From: Bacteroidaceae bacterium
Lineage (GTDB): Bacteria; Bacteroidota; Bacteroidia; Bacteroidales; Bacteroidaceae
DNA: 64,000 nucleotides
Direction of reading: 5' to 3'
Assembly (NCBI GenBank): GCA_016286165.1
Contig: JAEESE010000008.1
Location: forward strand, 62,001 to 126,000
Shown here: positions 48,478 through 56,644 of the stretch, one piece after another
How positions within the stretch are numbered: the stretch's first letter is position 1
Layout: each line of letters starts with the position of its first letter
Notes under the pieces: generated by a model
What the model was told of the DNA's origin: nothing
Seen by the model: the letters and a program-made list of their open reading frames with translations, nothing else
The model's database searches: none
Made by a program: the position numbers and the translations under genes

Positions 48478-49877
48478 TGCGGCAGGTAGGTTTTCAGTTC
48501 GATGCTCTTCTTGATTATGCTACGCATCTCTTTAAGCGTGGTCACGAAACCTGCAGTACGCACTTGCACGAGGGCATTTCCCAAGGCTGTGCCTTCCTGC
48601 GGACCGGCGATGACGGGCATCTGGAGCGCATCGGCAGCAAACTGCATCAGGAACTGGTTGCGCGAGCCGCCGCCAATGACGTGCAGACGCTGGATATCAA
48701 CTGGCGTTATACGCTTGAGAATGTTGATGATTTCGTGGTAACGTGCTGCTAATGAGCGGAATATGACGCGAACATAATCAGCCGTAGTCTGCGGCAGAGG
48801 CTGCGCTGTCTCGGTGAGGAACTCGCGGATGGCAGCCGTCATGGATGCGGGGTGAGCGAAGCGAGGATCGTCGGGGTTGATGAGGCTCTGGCAAGAGGAA
48901 GTCGTGGCGAGGGCGTTCATCTCGTTGACGTCCATGCGAGGCCATTCCTTGCGGCATTGCTCGTAGATCCACAAGCCCGTGATGTTCTTCAGGAAACGTG
49001 TGGTGCCGTCGAGACCTCCCTCGTTTGTGAAGTTCTCGTTGAAACTGTCGTCGTTGATGATAGGCACAGGGCTTTCCACGCCCAAGAGACTCCATGTGCC
49101 GCAACTGAGGTAAGCGAAACGGTCGTCGTCGGCAGGCACGGCAGCTACGGCAGAGGCTGTGTCGTGGCTTCCAACTGCCACTACGGGCACAGCACCTAAG
49201 CCTGTCGCTTGCTGCACCTGGGGCGTCAGCACTCCCACGCGCTCGCCTGGCTGCACAAGTCGCCCGAAGTGATTGCGTGTCAGGCCGATAGAAGCCAGCA
49301 GTTTCTCATCCAGATCACCCGTCTTGGGGTTGAGCATCTGCGATGTTGAGGCCACCGTGAATTCGCATACCGCCTCGCCTGTGAGCATGTAAATCAGGGC
49401 ATCGGGCATGAACAGAATCTTCGAAGCTGCTTCCAAAGCCGTGCAATGGTTTCGTTTCAAAGTGTCGAGTTGGAAGAGCGAATTGAATGGCATGAACTGA
49501 ATGCCCGTGCGGTCGTAAACCTCACGTTTGGGCAAGCGGTCGGCAAAATACTGTTCCAATGCGCCGTCGGTATGGGAATCGCGGTAGCAGTAGGGTAGGC
49601 TGAGCAGCTGACCGTCGGCTCCGAAGAAAGCGAAGTCGCAGCCCCAGGTGTCAATACCTATGCTCGTGAGTTCCAGACCTTCGGAGTGTGTGAGCCTCAA
49701 AGCCTTGATTATCTCGTTGTAGAGGTGAGCGATGTCCCAGAAGATATGCCCGCCGAGCGGCAGCTGTGGGTTCTCGAAGCGCGTCAGTTCGCGCATCGTC
49801 ACGCTCTGTCCGTCGTAGCTCGCAACCACCGTGCGCCCGCTTGTGGCGCCGAGGTCAACAGCAAGAAAATGTGCCAT
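48474..49877 (-). CDS. rhaB: Rhamnulokinase
   Basis: A 467-residue FGGY-family sugar kinase that phosphorylates L-rhamnulose at C1. The N-terminal ATP-binding motif is FLAVDLGATSGRTVVA. GIDTWGCDFAFFGADG and RTGIQFMPFNSLFQL are rhamnulokinase-like substrate segments, and VGSHDTASAVAAVPA and HVIGGGSRNQFLMQFAADAL belong to the second actin-like domain. It is transcribed from its own promoter (minus-strand TAACTTTG at 49958-49951) with a NUDIX gene downstream. rhaA, rhaD, a transporter and a rhamnose regulator are absent from this window. The GH106 domain at 1-3032 would supply rhamnose. Confidence 0.92.
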   Translation of the reverse strand: MAHFLAVDLGATSGRTVVASYDGQSVTMRELTRFENPQLPLGGHIFWDIAHLYNEIIKALRLTHSEGLELTSIGIDTWGCDFAFFGADGQLLSLPYCYRDSHTDGALEQYFADRLPKREVYDRTGIQFMPFNSLFQLDTLKRNHCTALEAASKILFMPDALIYMLTGEAVCEFTVASTSQMLNPKTGDLDEKLLASIGLTRNHFGRLVQPGERVGVLTPQVQQATGLGAVPVVAVGSHDTASAVAAVPADDDRFAYLSCGTWSLLGVESPVPIINDDSFNENFTNEGGLDGTTRFLKNITGLWIYEQCRKEWPRMDVNEMNALATTSSCQSLINPDDPRFAHPASMTAAIREFLTETAQPLPQTTADYVRVIFRSLAARYHEIINILKRITPVDIQRLHVIGGGSRNQFLMQFAADALQMPVIAGPQEGTALGNALVQVRTAGFVTTLKEMRSIIKKSIELKTYLPQ

Positions 49878-50197
49878 AATCTATAGTTGTAAGTTGAATA
49901 ATCTATGGTTTAGGACTGAATGATGAAACGTCTGAATGTTGTTTCGCCTGCAAAGTTACATTCTTTTCCTGAATTTCGTGCAAAAACCACGTCTCTTTTT
50001 GCAGGAAAGCGGCTGTCTTTTGGGGACAGCCGCTTTCTATTGATAACCTTTGTGGCTTAAAAAATGGAATCTCTTCAAAACACTCCGACACTCCAAGGCC
50101 CCTCAAAGCCTTTGCCATAGCGGCTTTCGGGATGTCGGAGTGTTTGGGGCGTTTTAAAAAAAATCTGCCGATATTGAACTGATTCGGGATATATCCT
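49878..50197. other. Intergenic region between uvrB and rhaB
   Basis: It holds the rhaB promoter -7 element (minus-strand TAACTTTG, 49958-49951), a perfect 13-bp hairpin (50005-50017 with 50025-50037), and a larger nested hairpin (50078-50090 with 50133-50145, enclosing an AAAGCC/GGCTTT stem). The larger one is followed on the minus strand by TTTT and probably terminates uvrB. I see no gene; the 101-codon minus frame across it (49903-50208) lacks any start context or domain. Confidence 0.7.
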
Positions 50198-52282
50198 TCA
50201 ATCCCCAAGCTGCGTCATCAGCGAGAGCATTTGGTCGCGGAGCTGTGCGGCGGTGATGAAGTCGAGGCGTTTGGCGGCCTCCTGCATCTGACGGCGCAAG
50301 GTATCGATTCTGCGACGCATCTCATCGCGGGTGAGATATTCCACCTCGGGCTCGGCTACAGACGGCACTCCTTCGGCTGCGATTGGCATGTTGTCGTCGG
50401 GACGTAAACGGACATTTACCGTCACGGGCGGCTCCGGCTCGATGTATGCTCGGCGGTCGCGCTCGGCAGAAGCCTCCTGATGAGCACTTACGAGGTCGCC
50501 CATCTTGCGTTCCTTGCGTATCTGGGTCGGCGTGATGCCGTGCTCTTCGTTGTAGTGGAGCTGTTTCTCGCGGCGGCGATTCGTCTCGTCGATGGTCTGC
50601 TGCATTGAATAGGTTATGCTGTCGCCATACATGATGGCCTTGCCATGAATATTACGGGCGGCGCGGCCAACGGTCTGAGTGAGCGAGCGATGTGAACGAA
50701 GGAAACCTTCTTTGTCGGCGTCGAGGATGGCAACGAGCGATACTTCGGGCAAGTCGAGCCCTTCGCGCAAGAGGTTGACACCGACGAGCACATCGAAACG
50801 GCCTGCCCTCAGGTCATCCATAATCTGAACGCGTTCGAGTGTGTCCACGTCGCTGTGGATATAACGGGCCTGAACGCCGTTGTTCATGAGATATTCCGTG
50901 AGTTCCTCGGCCATGCGCTTGGTGAGCGTGGTGACCAAAGTGCGTTCGTTGGCTTCTATGCGTTGCTGTATCTCTTCCATGAGGTCGTCCACCTGATTAG
51001 CGGTAGGCCGAACTTCGATCACGGGGTCAAGCAGGCCTGTCGGTCGTATGACCTGCTCCACTATAATGCCTTCACTCTGAGCCAGTTCGTAGTCGGCCGG
51101 CGTGGCGCTGACGTAGATGACCTGATTGGTGAGCGACTCAAACTCATCGAAGCGCAAGGGACGGTTGTCCATGGCGGCAGGCAGACGGAATCCATACTCC
51201 ACAAGATTCACTTTGCGTGCCCGGTCGCCGCCATACATAGCTGATATCTGCGGCACGGAAACGTGGCTCTCGTCGATGACCAAGAGAAAATCATCGGGGA
51301 AGAAATCGAGGAGGCAGTAGGGGCGTGTGCCGGCAGCACGGCCGTCGAAATAACGGCTGTAGTTCTCGATGCCCGAGCAGTGGCCGAGCTCGCGAATCAT
51401 CTCCATGTCATAGGTCACACGCTCGTGTAAGCGCTTGGCCTCGAGAGGTTTGCCTATTTCCTCGAAGTATTTAACACGTTCGGTCAGGTCGTCCTCAATC
51501 TGATGAATGGCAGCCAACGTCTGATCCTTGGTGGTCATGAAGAGGTTGGCGGGGTAGATACGGTAGTCGTTGAAGGTACCGACGCGCTGACCAGAGAGTG
51601 GTTCCACCTCTTCGATAGCATCTATCTCGTCGTCCCAGAAGGATATGCGCAGCAGATTGTCGGCATAAGCGAGGAAAACTTCTACGGTATCGCCCTTCAC
51701 ACGATACTCGCCTCGGCCGAGGCTCACGTCGTTGCGCGTGTAAAGGGAATCGTTGAGGCGCCGCAACAGTTGGTTTCGGTCGATAATCTGCCCCTTCGTA
51801 AGTGCAATGACGTTGTTGTAAAAAGCCGCCGGATTACCCATGCCATAGATGCACGACACGGAGCTGACCACGATGACGTCGCGGCGTCCCGATAGCAAAG
51901 CCGAAGTGGCAGCAAGGCGCAGCTTGTCGATCTCGTCGTTGATGGCCAGGTCCTTCTCAATATATGTGTCGGTGGAGGGAATGTAGGCCTCAGGCTGATA
52001 GTAGTCGTAGTAACTGACATAGTACTCTACGGCGTTATCGGGGAAGAAAGCCTTCATTTCGCCATAGAGCTGCGCTGCCAATGTCTTGTTGTGAGACAGG
52101 ATTAGGGTAGGGCGGCCTACGTTCTGGATGACGTTGGCGATGGTGAAGGTCTTGCCTGAGCCCGTGACTCCGAGAAGCGTCTGTGCAGGCACGCCGTCGA
52201 GCACGCCCTGAGTGAGCTGTTCGATGGCTTCGGGCTGGTCGCCCGTGGGTTCGTATTGTGATGTAAGGTGGTAAGGTGACAC
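50198..52282 (-). CDS. uvrB: Excinuclease ABC subunit B
   Basis: A 694-residue DNA-damage helicase-like protein of nucleotide excision repair. Walker A is [14 protein letters not shown]; the beta-hairpin region is [25 protein letters not shown] is in [11 protein letters not shown]; motifs V and VI are [30 protein letters not shown] and QTVGRAARN. The C-terminal UVR motif ([29 protein letters not shown]) binds UvrC. A GTG at 52282 ([20 protein letters not shown]) is taken as start: the upstream TTG at 52315 overlaps the minus-strand promoter (TTG, 19 bases, then GAACTTTG). The length is then close to the usual 670-690. Confidence 0.95.
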   Translation of the reverse strand: MSPYHLTSQYEPTGDQPEAIEQLTQGVLDGVPAQTLLGVTGSGKTFTIANVIQNVGRPTLILSHNKTLAAQLYGEMKAFFPDNAVEYYVSYYDYYQPEAYIPSTDTYIEKDLAINDEIDKLRLAATSALLSGRRDVIVVSSVSCIYGMGNPAAFYNNVIALTKGQIIDRNQLLRRLNDSLYTRNDVSLGRGEYRVKGDTVEVFLAYADNLLRISFWDDEIDAIEEVEPLSGQRVGTFNDYRIYPANLFMTTKDQTLAAIHQIEDDLTERVKYFEEIGKPLEAKRLHERVTYDMEMIRELGHCSGIENYSRYFDGRAAGTRPYCLLDFFPDDFLLVIDESHVSVPQISAMYGGDRARKVNLVEYGFRLPAAMDNRPLRFDEFESLTNQVIYVSATPADYELAQSEGIIVEQVIRPTGLLDPVIEVRPTANQVDDLMEEIQQRIEANERTLVTTLTKRMAEELTEYLMNNGVQARYIHSDVDTLERVQIMDDLRAGRFDVLVGVNLLREGLDLPEVSLVAILDADKEGFLRSHRSLTQTVGRAARNIHGKAIMYGDSITYSMQQTIDETNRRREKQLHYNEEHGITPTQIRKERKMGDLVSAHQEASAERDRRAYIEPEPPVTVNVRLRPDDNMPIAAEGVPSVAEPEVEYLTRDEMRRRIDTLRRQMQEAAKRLDFITAAQLRDQMLSLMTQLGD

Positions 52283-52434
52283 GATAAGTGATGGTGTTGA
52301 AAAGTTGAACCACAAAGTTCACTTTTTTTTGTGATTTAGCCAAAAGAATCAAGTGTAAAATGCAGGAAAGTAGCATTTTTACCCTCCAACAGCCTTCATG
52401 CATACAAAATAATATTAAAAAACGCCCACAAACT

Positions 52435-52464
52435 TTGCCATGTCAGCAGAAAGGCGTACCTTTG
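52435..52464 (+). promoter_or_regulatory. bamD promoter
   Basis: TTG at 52435-52437, a 19-base spacer and TACCTTTG at 52457-52464, with the ATG at 52487. Confidence 0.85.
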
Positions 52465-52486
52465 CACGCAATTATGCCTGATAAGA

Positions 52487-53335
52487 ATGAAAAGATTCAT
52501 TTATCCCATACTCATGACGGCTCTGCTCGCACTGACAAGTTGCGGGGAGTACAATGCTGTGCAGAAGTATGGTGATTCGGAATATAAGTACGAATACGCC
52601 AAGGCGTGCTATGCGCGCGGCAAGTATACACGTGCCTTTGAGACGTTGAGCGGTGTCATCACCGCCATGAAAGGCAGCGGCTATGGCGAAGAGAGCCTGT
52701 ACCTGATGGGCCTCAGCGCCTATCATAGCGGCGACCTGACGGCAGCTGCCGAGGCATTCCGCAAGTACTACCAGAGCTATCCGCGCGGTATGTATGTAGA
52801 GGATGCCCATTACTACTGCGGTCGGGCGCTTTACGATGCAGTGCCAAGCCCCAAGTTGGACCAGACAACTACGAAGCAGGCCATTGCAGAGCTGCAACGC
52901 TTTCTCGACGTTTATCCCACCACACGTCTGAAGGACCAGACGCAGGAGATGGTGCAGCAGCTGCAGGACCACCTCGTAGAAAAGGAATATCTCTCGGCCA
53001 AGCTCTATTACGATTTGGGTGGATATATCCTCAACAGTCTGCAAGGAGGCTCGAATTATGAGGCTTGCATAGTGACTTCGGAAAATGCCTTGCGCGACTA
53101 TCCGTTTGCCAACGCTGAACGTCGCGAACAGTTCTTGCTGATGATTCTGCGCTCGCGCTACCACCTGGCACGTCAGAGTGTCGATGAGAAGAAGGCCGAA
53201 CGATTCCGCCAGGCCGTCGACGATTACTACGCCTTCGTCAACGAGTTCCCTGAATCTCAGTACCTCAAGGAGGCACAAGGCTACCTCACCAAGAGTCAGC
53301 GAGCCCTGAAAGGATTGCCTGAAGAAGAGGACTGA
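52487..53335 (+). CDS. bamD: Outer-membrane assembly lipoprotein BamD
   Basis: A 282-residue lipoprotein with lipobox LLALTSC (C19). Five TPR-like helix pairs follow: EYAKACYARGKYTRAFETLSGVI, ESLYLMGLSAYHSGDLTAAAEAFRKYYQSYP, DAHYYCGRALYDAV, AIAELQRFLDVYP and AVDDYYAFVNEFPESQYLKEAQGYL. This is the YfiO/BamD pattern; with BamA it inserts beta-barrel proteins in the outer membrane. A 209-base purine-rich gap separates it from rpoZ. Confidence 0.93.
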   Translation: MKRFIYPILMTALLALTSCGEYNAVQKYGDSEYKYEYAKACYARGKYTRAFETLSGVITAMKGSGYGEESLYLMGLSAYHSGDLTAAAEAFRKYYQSYPRGMYVEDAHYYCGRALYDAVPSPKLDQTTTKQAIAELQRFLDVYPTTRLKDQTQEMVQQLQDHLVEKEYLSAKLYYDLGGYILNSLQGGSNYEACIVTSENALRDYPFANAERREQFLLMILRSRYHLARQSVDEKKAERFRQAVDDYYAFVNEFPESQYLKEAQGYLTKSQRALKGLPEEED

Positions 53336-53340
53336 TGATG

Positions 53341-53500
53341 GGGAGTAAGAGAGTAAGAGAGTAAGAAAATAAGAAAATAAGAGAAGAAGAAATTAAGAGA
53401 AGAAGCTTGTAAGGCTTAGAGAAAAAGACAATAGAGAAAAGGTAAAAGAGCATTAGAGCTTAGAAAAAGAGCCTTAGAGCTTAGAGAAATAAGAACATAT
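53341..53500. repeat. Purine-rich low-complexity intergenic tract
   Basis: Begins with GAGTAAGAGAGTAAGAGAGT, a 9-base tandem repeat, and continues as A/G-rich sequence with repeated AGAGCTTAGA and GTAAGA words. It has few pyrimidines on the plus strand and no reading frame. Confidence 0.8.
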
Positions 53501-53544
53501 AACAAATAACATAAACCCGAGTAAGGACAAATTTTTATAGATAC

Positions 53545-53883
53545 ATGGATTACAAGAAATCAAACGCACCCACAAACACCGTCACCCAGAACATCATGGA
53601 TCTCTGCGAGGAGACGGGCAACATCTACGAGAGCGTGGCCATCATAGCCAAGCGCGCTAACCAAATCTCGGCCGACCTTAAGAGCGAGATATCCAAGAAG
53701 CTGCAGGAGTTTGCCTCTACGAGCGACAACCTTGACGAGGTCTTCGAGAACCGCGAGCAAATCGAGATCAGCCGTTTCTACGAGAAGATGCCCAAGCCCA
53801 CCCTTATCGCTACACAGGAGTTTCGCGACGGTCGGGTGTACTACCGCAATCCTGCCAAGGAGAACGACGAAGAGGATTATTAA
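53545..53883 (+). CDS. rpoZ: RNA polymerase omega/Rpb6-like subunit
   Basis: A 112-residue protein of the Bacteroidetes omega family. NIYESVAIIAKRANQISADLKSEISKKL matches the omega/Rpb6 core helix (usually YE..VIA..RA..I), and the acidic C-terminus (YRNPAKENDEEDY) is typical of this phylum. It binds beta' and helps assemble RNA polymerase. The DUF4293 gene follows after 12 bases, the usual Bacteroidales order. Confidence 0.92.
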   Translation: MDYKKSNAPTNTVTQNIMDLCEETGNIYESVAIIAKRANQISADLKSEISKKLQEFASTSDNLDEVFENREQIEISRFYEKMPKPTLIATQEFRDGRVYYRNPAKENDEEDY

Positions 53884-53895
53884 TAGCGCGGCCTC

Positions 53896-54432
53896 ATGAT
53901 TCAACGCATTCAAACTATCTATCTGCTCGTGGCTGTAGCTGCGCTGACAGCCTGCCTCTGCCTGCCTATCGGCCAGTTCGTGGCTCCGAAGACAGGTGAA
54001 CCAATGGCTACGCTCTACAACTTGTGGATACACTTGCCATCGCAGATAGGCGACACGCTCGGTGCCGCAGCAGTAAGCCCTGAAGATGCAGAGCCGATGC
54101 TCGCCTCAGAGGCTGCAGGACACCACCTCTTCACCCCTTGGGCGCTCTTTGCCGTGCTGCTCATAGCTACGGCAGGCATGGCCTTTAGTATTTTTATCTT
54201 TAAGCAGAGGCTGGTGCAGTCGCGCCTTGTCATGCTGTGCATGATTCTCATCATAGGCTGGTATGCCGTGTACACGGCCTTTGCCTTCATCCTGCCTCAC
54301 GACATGAACCTCGACTTCCGTCCCACCGTTTGGGCGGCTTTGCCGGCCATAGCCCTGATTTGCGGCTATCTGGCATTCCGCGCCATACTCAAGGATGAGA
54401 TGCTCGTGCGCTCGCTCGACCGCCTGCGCTGA
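53896..54432 (+). CDS. DUF4293 integral membrane protein
   Basis: A 178-residue protein with four membrane helices: IQTIYLLVAVAALTACLCLPIG, WALFAVLLIATAGMAFSIFIF, LVMLCMILIIGWYAVYTAFAF and TVWAALPAIALICGYLAFRAIL. The opening MIQRIQTIYLL and closing DEMLVRSLDRLR are typical of the DUF4293 family, found next to rpoZ throughout Bacteroidetes. Function unknown. It is followed 15 bases later by the periplasmic-binding-like gene. Confidence 0.9.
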   Translation: MIQRIQTIYLLVAVAALTACLCLPIGQFVAPKTGEPMATLYNLWIHLPSQIGDTLGAAAVSPEDAEPMLASEAAGHHLFTPWALFAVLLIATAGMAFSIFIFKQRLVQSRLVMLCMILIIGWYAVYTAFAFILPHDMNLDFRPTVWAALPAIALICGYLAFRAILKDEMLVRSLDRLR

Positions 54433-54447
54433 TAAACACTACCGCTC

Positions 54448-55593
54448 ATGAGACATCCGTTCACCACCTTCGCAGCTATAATCCTCATGTCCGCTGCCGT
54501 CACTACCGCTTTTGCACAGGTGACGACAAACTATGTCCGGGTAGGTATTGCCCTGCCGCTCAAGGAGAAGTCGCCGCGAGGAGCTAAGATGGTGGAGTTT
54601 TATCAGGGATTGCTTATGGCGGTAGACAGCGTTAAGCGACAGGGTTGCACCGTTGATATCGTAGCCCTGCATACCGGCAGCACTGCCGCGCAGATGGATT
54701 CTTTGCTGGCTTCACGGCCGTTTACCAACTGCGACATAGTGTTCGGCCCCTTGGATGCAGCCCAGATACCAGCGCTTGCTGATTACTGTGACTTGCACAA
54801 CATCCGACTCGTGATACCCTTCTCGAGCCAGTCATCAGCGGTGGAAAACCATAAGCGGCATTACCTGATTAATGCTCCGCGCAGCCTAGTTCAGAAAGAA
54901 GGGGCGTGGTTTGCGCAAAACCTCTTTTCCGACGAGAATGTGGTAATCATTGATTGCAATGAACGCAACGATGAGGGCATTGCCATGGCAGAGCGCTTGC
55001 GCATGGCTATGGACGAGGTGGGACTGCTGGTGCAGCAGGTAAAAGTGGACGCTGATGATGCCACCTTCGATACCGTGCTTAACCCCGACAAGAAAAACGT
55101 TTTGCTCCCGAACTCCGCAAGCCTCGAAGCACTCAACGCACTTCGTGAGCGTATGCGGGCTTTTGTTTCAGCATGTCCGGGCTTTAATATTTCGTTCTTC
55201 GGATATCCAGCCTGGCAGACCTACGCTTCGCAGATGCAAAGCGACCTCTTCCAGTTTGATACGTATATCTACACACCCTTCTTCCGCAATCCCGAGGACG
55301 GGGCTGCCAAACTGTTTGAACAGCGCTTCGAACAGAATTTCCGAGCTCCGATGCAGCGCACTTTCCCGCGCTACGGCCTGTTAGGCTTCGACGTCGGTTA
55401 TTATTTCCTGCGTGGCCTGGCCCAGTTCGGTCGCAACTTTGAAGGTAACCTCGTGGCTACTGTCACTCAACCTATGCAGAACCCGCTGCGTTTTGAGAAT
55501 CTCAACAAGGGCGACGGCTATATCAACGGCTTTGTGCAGATTGTCCACTACGCCAACTATCAGACAGTGGAATTCCTTTATCGCAATCAGTAA
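54448..55593 (+). CDS. Type 1 periplasmic-binding-fold protein
   Basis: A 381-residue exported protein with signal peptide MRHPFTTFAAIILMSAAVTTAFA. Two alternating lobes follow, as in branched-chain amino-acid-binding proteins: VRVGIALPLKEKSPRG... FYQGLLMAVDSVKRQG, CDIVFGPLDAAQIPALADYC, IRLVIPFSSQSSAV, then VVIIDCNERNDEG in the second lobe. Many Bacteroidales proteins combine this fold with LysM domains; none is visible here. No transport permease is nearby, so a sensing or cell-envelope role is more likely than uptake. It sits between DUF4293 and a porin-like gene that starts 2 bases later. Confidence 0.8.
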   Translation: MRHPFTTFAAIILMSAAVTTAFAQVTTNYVRVGIALPLKEKSPRGAKMVEFYQGLLMAVDSVKRQGCTVDIVALHTGSTAAQMDSLLASRPFTNCDIVFGPLDAAQIPALADYCDLHNIRLVIPFSSQSSAVENHKRHYLINAPRSLVQKEGAWFAQNLFSDENVVIIDCNERNDEGIAMAERLRMAMDEVGLLVQQVKVDADDATFDTVLNPDKKNVLLPNSASLEALNALRERMRAFVSACPGFNISFFGYPAWQTYASQMQSDLFQFDTYIYTPFFRNPEDGAAKLFEQRFEQNFRAPMQRTFPRYGLLGFDVGYYFLRGLAQFGRNFEGNLVATVTQPMQNPLRFENLNKGDGYINGFVQIVHYANYQTVEFLYRNQ

Positions 55594-55595
55594 GG

Positions 55596-56312
55596 ATGAA
55601 AGCGGCCAATCTCTTTGCCACATTAATGATATGTTCAGCACCTGTAGCCATGAAAGCTCAGGTAGGTCAGCCGCGCAACGACTTTGCTGTAGGCGTGAAC
55701 GGCGGTTATCTTATTAATAAGGTATCTTTCAATCCCACTATCAAACAGAATTGGAAAGGCGGCGAGACCTTTGGTATAAGCCTGCGCTACACGTGCGAGA
55801 AGTATTTTTCAGCCGTTTGTGCAGTAGTGGCAGAAGTGAACTACGCCAACGTGGGTTGGAACGAATTGATAGAGACATGCGAGGAGACTTATAGCCGTGA
55901 TGTGCGATATGTTCAGGTGCCTTTATTTGCCCGACTGGGCTGGGGACGTGAACGTAAAGGCGCGCAGTTCTTTATACAGGTAGGCCCTCAGTTTGGTTAC
56001 CTTCTCGGCGAAAAGGCACATCTTGGCGGCGGTTGGGACATCAGCTCGCCAGGTCGCAGAGCCAATGGCGTTGTGGAACAATACACACTCGACGTGCAGA
56101 AGAAATTCGAGTACGGCATAACGGGTGGAGCGGGTGTAGAACTGAGCACGCGAGCCGGCCACATGATCCTCGACGGCCGTTATTTCTTCGGACTCTCGGA
56201 TATGTTCAACAACGGCAAGAAGGACCCGTTCGGGCGCTCGGCCAACGGAACGATAATGGTCAAGCTAAGCTATCTCTTCGATCTCATACACACAAAGGGC
56301 AACATCAGATAA
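55596..56312 (+). CDS. PorT-like outer-membrane beta-barrel protein
   Basis: A 238-residue protein with a signal peptide (MKAANLFATLMICSAPVAMKA) and a small beta-barrel of the 'outer membrane protein beta-barrel' type: FAVGVNGGYLINKVSFNPTI, GETFGISLRYTCEKYFS, VCAVVAEVNYANVGWNE, RYVQVPLFARLGWG, FFIQVGPQFGYLLGEK and a final MVKLSYLFDL. This resembles the PorT family, some members of which serve type IX secretion; similarity alone does not show that here. It starts 2 bases after the PBP-like gene and closes the bamD-to-porin run. Confidence 0.85.
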   Translation: MKAANLFATLMICSAPVAMKAQVGQPRNDFAVGVNGGYLINKVSFNPTIKQNWKGGETFGISLRYTCEKYFSAVCAVVAEVNYANVGWNELIETCEETYSRDVRYVQVPLFARLGWGRERKGAQFFIQVGPQFGYLLGEKAHLGGGWDISSPGRRANGVVEQYTLDVQKKFEYGITGGAGVELSTRAGHMILDGRYFFGLSDMFNNGKKDPFGRSANGTIMVKLSYLFDLIHTKGNIR

Positions 56313-56644
56313 GATGTCGCCCTTTTTCTTTGTTACGGATATCGGAGTTGACCCATTGAAAGGGGAATAAGTCCTAGAAGGGCATCGGAATTTAGGCCTT
56401 CATCACCGCCTTCCTAAAATCCATTGTCCCGATGGGGCTCGCAGGTCATCTGCTATATCATTGCCTGTTTTTGTTATGGATAATTGAGTTGACTCATTGT
56501 TTAGTAAGTAGGCCCCGACAGAGCTGCAGGCAAACTGCTATGACGTTGCCAATAGTAAAGATGAAAAGAAAAGAGGATGTGTCAACACTGACACATCCTC
56601 TTTAATTGAGTTAAGTTTCACTTAATTACAAGCTTTCATTGAGC
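56313..56644. other. Intergenic region with degenerate direct repeats
   Basis: Two diverged copies of one sequence occur: TTGTTACGGATATCGGAGTT at about 56328 and TTGTTATGGATAATTGAGTT at about 56475, each followed by GACYCATTG and later by a CCCCGA...GCAGG...CTGCTAT stretch. The second copy is shorter. The region ends in the hairpin at 56570-56603. No gene is seen. Confidence 0.65.
56570..56603. terminator. Bidirectional terminator at the 3' end of the 1821-residue gene
   Basis: AAAGAGGATGTGTCA and TGACACATCCTCTTT form a perfect 15-bp stem with loop ACAC. On the minus strand it is followed by TTCTTTTC, on the plus strand by TTTAATT. Confidence 0.85.

Noticed and set aside
49903..50208. 101-codon minus-strand frame between uvrB and rhaB
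   Set aside because: It runs through two hairpins and the rhaB promoter, and shows no domain or conserved pattern.
52472..53278. Minus-strand frame opposite bamD
   Set aside because: Antisense shadow; bamD has a lipobox and TPR-like helices on the sense strand.
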